A DNA stretch of 7,583 nt from Promethearchaeota archaeon (lineage in GTDB: Archaea; Asgardarchaeota; Lokiarchaeia; Sigyniarchaeales; SOKP01), in NCBI GenBank assembly GCA_030605895.1, contig JAUWHL010000257.1, forward strand, positions 1 through 7,583, in the 5' to 3' direction. Below are positions 6,184-7,583 of the stretch, piece by piece; the stretch's first letter is position 1; every line of letters begins with the position of its first letter. Position numbers and translations under genes: made by a program. The notes below the pieces were generated by a model that was not told the origin of the DNA, did no database searches, and was given only the letters and a program-made list of their open reading frames with translations.

Positions 6184-6471
6184 TTATTTTTCTTTTTTAG
6201 GATCAATCCATTCAGAATAGATCTCTACAATAGTTAAGGTTTTTGTTCTATGACATTTTTCACATTCTTCATCTTCTACTTTTTTAAACACAAAATCTCC
6301 AGGTTTAAATACTCTTGAAAAGTCTTCTTTACAATTTCCACATTTAATTACAGTGTGTTTTTTTTCAACAAATCTCTTTTTCCGGTCTAATATTTCACCA
6401 ATTGCAGGGATAGGGGGGAATTGTGGTTCTTCTGTCATAGTTTCATCAATAACTACAAGTTTTTTTCGCAT
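6184..6471 (-). CDS. Small zinc-ribbon protein of unknown function
   Basis: I do not recognise this 95-residue protein. It has a C-x2-C-x22-C-x2-C zinc ribbon: C44/C47 in KCGNCKEDF and C70/C73 in ECEKCHRTK, the second followed by a strand-like TLTIVEIYSEW. The first 40 residues are charged and proline-containing (PQFPPIP at 16-22) and look like a flexible tail. There is no signal peptide or membrane segment. Such ribbons in archaea occur in transcription factors, RNA-binding proteins and adaptors, but nothing visible selects among these. The start ATG 6471 is the first in frame that keeps the hydrophobic LVVI strand at 5-8. It is divergent from vapB and has a palindromic TATA-like sequence just upstream. 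Cysteine spacing makes a real gene likely. Confidence 0.75.
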   Translation of the reverse strand: MRKKLVVIDETMTEEPQFPPIPAIGEILDRKKRFVEKKHTVIKCGNCKEDFSRVFKPGDFVFKKVEDEECEKCHRTKTLTIVEIYSEWIDPKKEK

Positions 6472-6484
6472 TTAATAATTCTTA

Positions 6485-6496
6485 TGTTATATAACA
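6485..6496. promoter_or_regulatory. Palindromic TATA-like element upstream of the zinc-ribbon gene
   Basis: TGTTATATAACA is a perfect 12-base palindrome centred about 20 bases before ATG 6471. It looks like a TATA box but is some six bases closer than a leaderless start would need, so it could instead be a regulator site or a promoter using a downstream start. Function unproven. Confidence 0.3.
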
Positions 6497-6592
6497 ATTC
6501 AAACCTATTAATCTTTTAGGTTAATTCTAATAAATTTTAATTTTCTAATAAAAAACACATATAGTAAAAGCATTTACTCACTATTAAGAAAT

Positions 6593-6602
6593 ATTTTTAT
6601 GT
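6593..6602 (+). promoter_or_regulatory. TATA box for vapBC
   Basis: ATTTTTATGT is centred about 27 bases before ATG 6624, the exact spacing expected for a leaderless transcript beginning at the vapB start codon. No Shine-Dalgarno is present. It overlaps the left end of the inverted repeat at 6599-6625. Confidence 0.45.
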
Positions 6603-6625
6603 ATGTAATTATGTATTACATACAT
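6599..6625. promoter_or_regulatory. Operator-like perfect inverted repeat over the vapB start
   Basis: ATGTATGTAAT (6599-6609) and ATTACATACAT (6615-6625) are perfect 11-bp arms around the 5-base spacer TATGT. The repeat runs from the 3' end of the TATA box through the first two bases of the vapB ATG. Antitoxins of this type, alone or with VapC, usually repress their own operon through such palindromes, so this is the likely autoregulatory site. The symmetry is seen; the binding protein is inferred. Confidence 0.6.
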
Positions 6626-6854
6626 GAGAACCAATATTATCATTGATGATAGTTTAAAGAAAAAATGGTGGGAAATAAAAGAAGAAGCTGCTAAATTAAA
6701 TATGAAAATCGGAGAATATTTAATATTTTGTCATGAATTACGAAAAAAAAGTGAAGAAAAAAACAGATTATTAGAAATATTGAAGCACCCATTGTCTGGT
6801 GGTGAAAAAGGTATTGATGCAATTAAAGCAAGCAAGAGTATGTGGAAATTATGA
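6624..6854 (+). CDS. vapB: VapB-type antitoxin (ribbon-helix-helix-like)
   Basis: This 76-residue protein precedes and overlaps a PIN-domain toxin. The N-terminal part fits a ribbon-helix-helix DNA-binding fold: a strand (TNIIID, 3-8), helix A (SLKKKWWEIKEEAAKLN), a turn, then helix B (KIGEYLIFCHEL). The C-terminal third (from about residue 45) is charged with a PLSGGEKGIDAI stretch and ends in MWKL, the sort of tail that wraps a VapC active site. As antitoxin it would bind and inhibit the toxin and repress transcription at the inverted repeat overlapping its start. Its TGA stop overlaps the vapC ATG (ATGA), coupling the two products. The antitoxin role follows from fold and pairing; the exact VapB subfamily is unclear, so the symbol is generic. 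Confidence 0.78.
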   Translation: MRTNIIIDDSLKKKWWEIKEEAAKLNMKIGEYLIFCHELRKKSEEKNRLLEILKHPLSGGEKGIDAIKASKSMWKL

Positions 6855-7264
6855 TTGGCGTAGATTCTAATATAATAGTGTATGCTTTAAATAGCGATTT
6901 ACCAGAGCATAAGTATTGTATAAAACTATTAGAAAATGTAGCAACTGGTAAAGAGATTATTGCTATACCTAGTATTGTATTCATGGAAAGCTACCATGCA
7001 TTAGTGTATGCTTACAAATTTGATCATTTAGAAGTAAAAAATAGGTTGATTACAATAGTCGACTCTGATAATATTGTTATATTCAATATTTCCACATCAA
7101 CAATTCTTTATGCTTTTGAAATTGCTGGACAATATAACATTGGAGGTCGCGATGCTCTCATAACTGCCTGTCTATTAGAAAATAACGTAAAAAAAATATA
7201 TTCTCACGATCATGATTTTGATATTATAAAAGACATTAAAAGGATGGATCCTGTTAAAAATTAA
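6851..7264 (+). CDS. vapC: VapC-type PIN-domain ribonuclease toxin
   Basis: This 137-residue single PIN domain is a Mg-dependent RNase whose characterised relatives cut tRNA or rRNA and stop translation. All acidic residues are present, numbered from ATG 6851: D5 in VDSNIIVYAL, E46 in FMESYHAL, D101 in GGRDALITA, and D120/D122 in SHDHDFD. The catalytic centre is therefore intact and the toxin is probably active. I chose ATG 6851, which forms a 4-base ATGA overlap with the vapB stop and begins MIGVDSN, the usual VapC start. A GTG at 6842 would add three residues and is less likely. It is second gene of the vapBC operon; a minus-strand gene converges on it 64 bases later. The RNA target cannot be read from sequence. 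Confidence 0.92.
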   Translation: MIGVDSNIIVYALNSDLPEHKYCIKLLENVATGKEIIAIPSIVFMESYHALVYAYKFDHLEVKNRLITIVDSDNIVIFNISTSTILYAFEIAGQYNIGGRDALITACLLENNVKKIYSHDHDFDIIKDIKRMDPVKN

Positions 7265-7328
7265 ATTGATCTTTTAGGTTTAATTAATCGTATTTCAATT
7301 AATTTAATAATAGTTTTACTAATTAGAA
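7265..7328. other. Convergent intergenic gap
   Basis: This 64-base AT-rich spacer lies between the vapC stop and the stop of the minus-strand zinc-finger gene. It holds AATTAAT and ATTAATT copies (7281-7287, 7297-7303) that could form a weak A/T-only stem, and only short T-runs. No convincing terminator or gene is visible. Confidence 0.35.
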
Positions 7329-7583
7329 TTAATTTTTTTTCATTTCTGCATTATATCTTTTATTAGAGGATTTTTTTCCTTTTTTATCAAATTTTACTCT
7401 TTCTTCCTCTTGATAAGGTTTAGTAGGTTTTAAATAATCAATAGGAACATCACAAACCCAACACACATTTTCTATATCAGTAATAGCTCGAGCACAATTT
7501 TCACACTAGATAGCACCACACTCACATATATAAGTGTACCGTAATACTTCACCTCTACACACTAAGCAAACTTTTTTCTCTTT
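7329..7583 (-). pseudogene. RING-like eight-cysteine zinc protein, C-terminal part, interrupted by an in-frame TAG
   Basis: From the right edge a minus-strand frame of 85 codons runs to TAA 7331-7329, with one in-frame TAG at 7508-7506 (codon 26). The visible protein has eight ordered cysteines, C6-x2-C9-x10-C20-x-C22-x4-C27-x2-C30-x10-C41-x2-C44, a cross-brace RING-like pattern with all-Cys ligands, then a lysine-rich tail. The TAG falls between ECGAI and CENC, one residue before the fifth cysteine, where zinc fingers of this kind often have Tyr; TAT or TAC to TAG is a single change. The frame is unbroken on both sides and no good start follows the TAG, so the options are a recent nonsense mutation, a sequencing error, or TAG read as an amino acid. 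If intact it could act in protein binding or ubiquitin-type transfer, known in Asgard archaea, but that is speculative. Confidence 0.65.

Noticed and set aside
6563..6578. AGTAAA/TTTACT inverted repeat as a second vapBC operator
   Set aside because: Arms of only 6 bp, with no similarity to the main 11-bp repeat; likely chance.
6842..7264. vapC starting at GTG 6842
   Set aside because: ATG 6851 gives the ATGA stop/start overlap with vapB and the standard MIGVDSN beginning, so the GTG start is less likely.

Overview
The window looks like AT-rich archaeal chromosome. The evidence is TATA boxes about 25 bases before starts or predicted transcript starts, several leaderless or near-leaderless starts, a GTGAT-type Shine-Dalgarno before icmB-like, the split large/small B12 mutase format, and MNT-HEPN and VapBC toxin-antitoxin modules. 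The cysteine-rich RING-like protein and the general style fit Asgard archaea (Lokiarchaeia-like) best. That lineage call is an impression from protein style; no marker gene proves it. I saw no rRNA, tRNA, CRISPR array, insertion sequence or replication origin.

Layout. Positions 2-364 (minus) hold the N-terminal third of a radical SAM enzyme cut by the left edge. A divergent promoter region (365-526) separates it from a tight plus-strand operon. The operon encodes an adenosylcobalamin-dependent acyl-CoA mutase large subunit (527-2182), its B12-binding small subunit (2196-2597) and a MeaB/ArgK G-protein chaperone (2605-3597). A YdjC/ChbG-type carbohydrate deacetylase follows at about 3644-4540, probably from its own promoter. 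Then come minus-strand genes: a HEPN protein (4585-5001) overlapping its MNT nucleotidyltransferase partner (4988-5341), a GNAT acetyltransferase (5575-6096) and a small zinc-ribbon protein (6184-6471). A plus-strand VapBC pair (6624-6854, 6851-7264) follows. The right edge holds the C-terminal part of an eight-cysteine RING-like zinc protein (7329-7583, minus) interrupted by an in-frame TAG.

How the genes work together. The mutase operon makes a large subunit, the cobalamin subunit that completes the active site, and the GTPase that loads or protects the cofactor. A homology search would probably label the enzyme methylmalonyl-CoA mutase. However, the two residues that bind the methylmalonyl carboxylate (Tyr89 and Arg207 in the Propionibacterium enzyme) are Phe81 and Gln199 here, the pair of isobutyryl-CoA mutase. 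I therefore predict isobutyryl-CoA/n-butyryl-CoA interconversion, linking valine or branched acyl-CoA metabolism to butyrate/beta-oxidation.

The right half is accessory: two toxin-antitoxin modules and small zinc proteins. The most unusual points are the mutase specificity switch, the TAG at a zinc-finger position where aromatic residues are common, and an 11-bp-arm inverted repeat spanning the vapB start.
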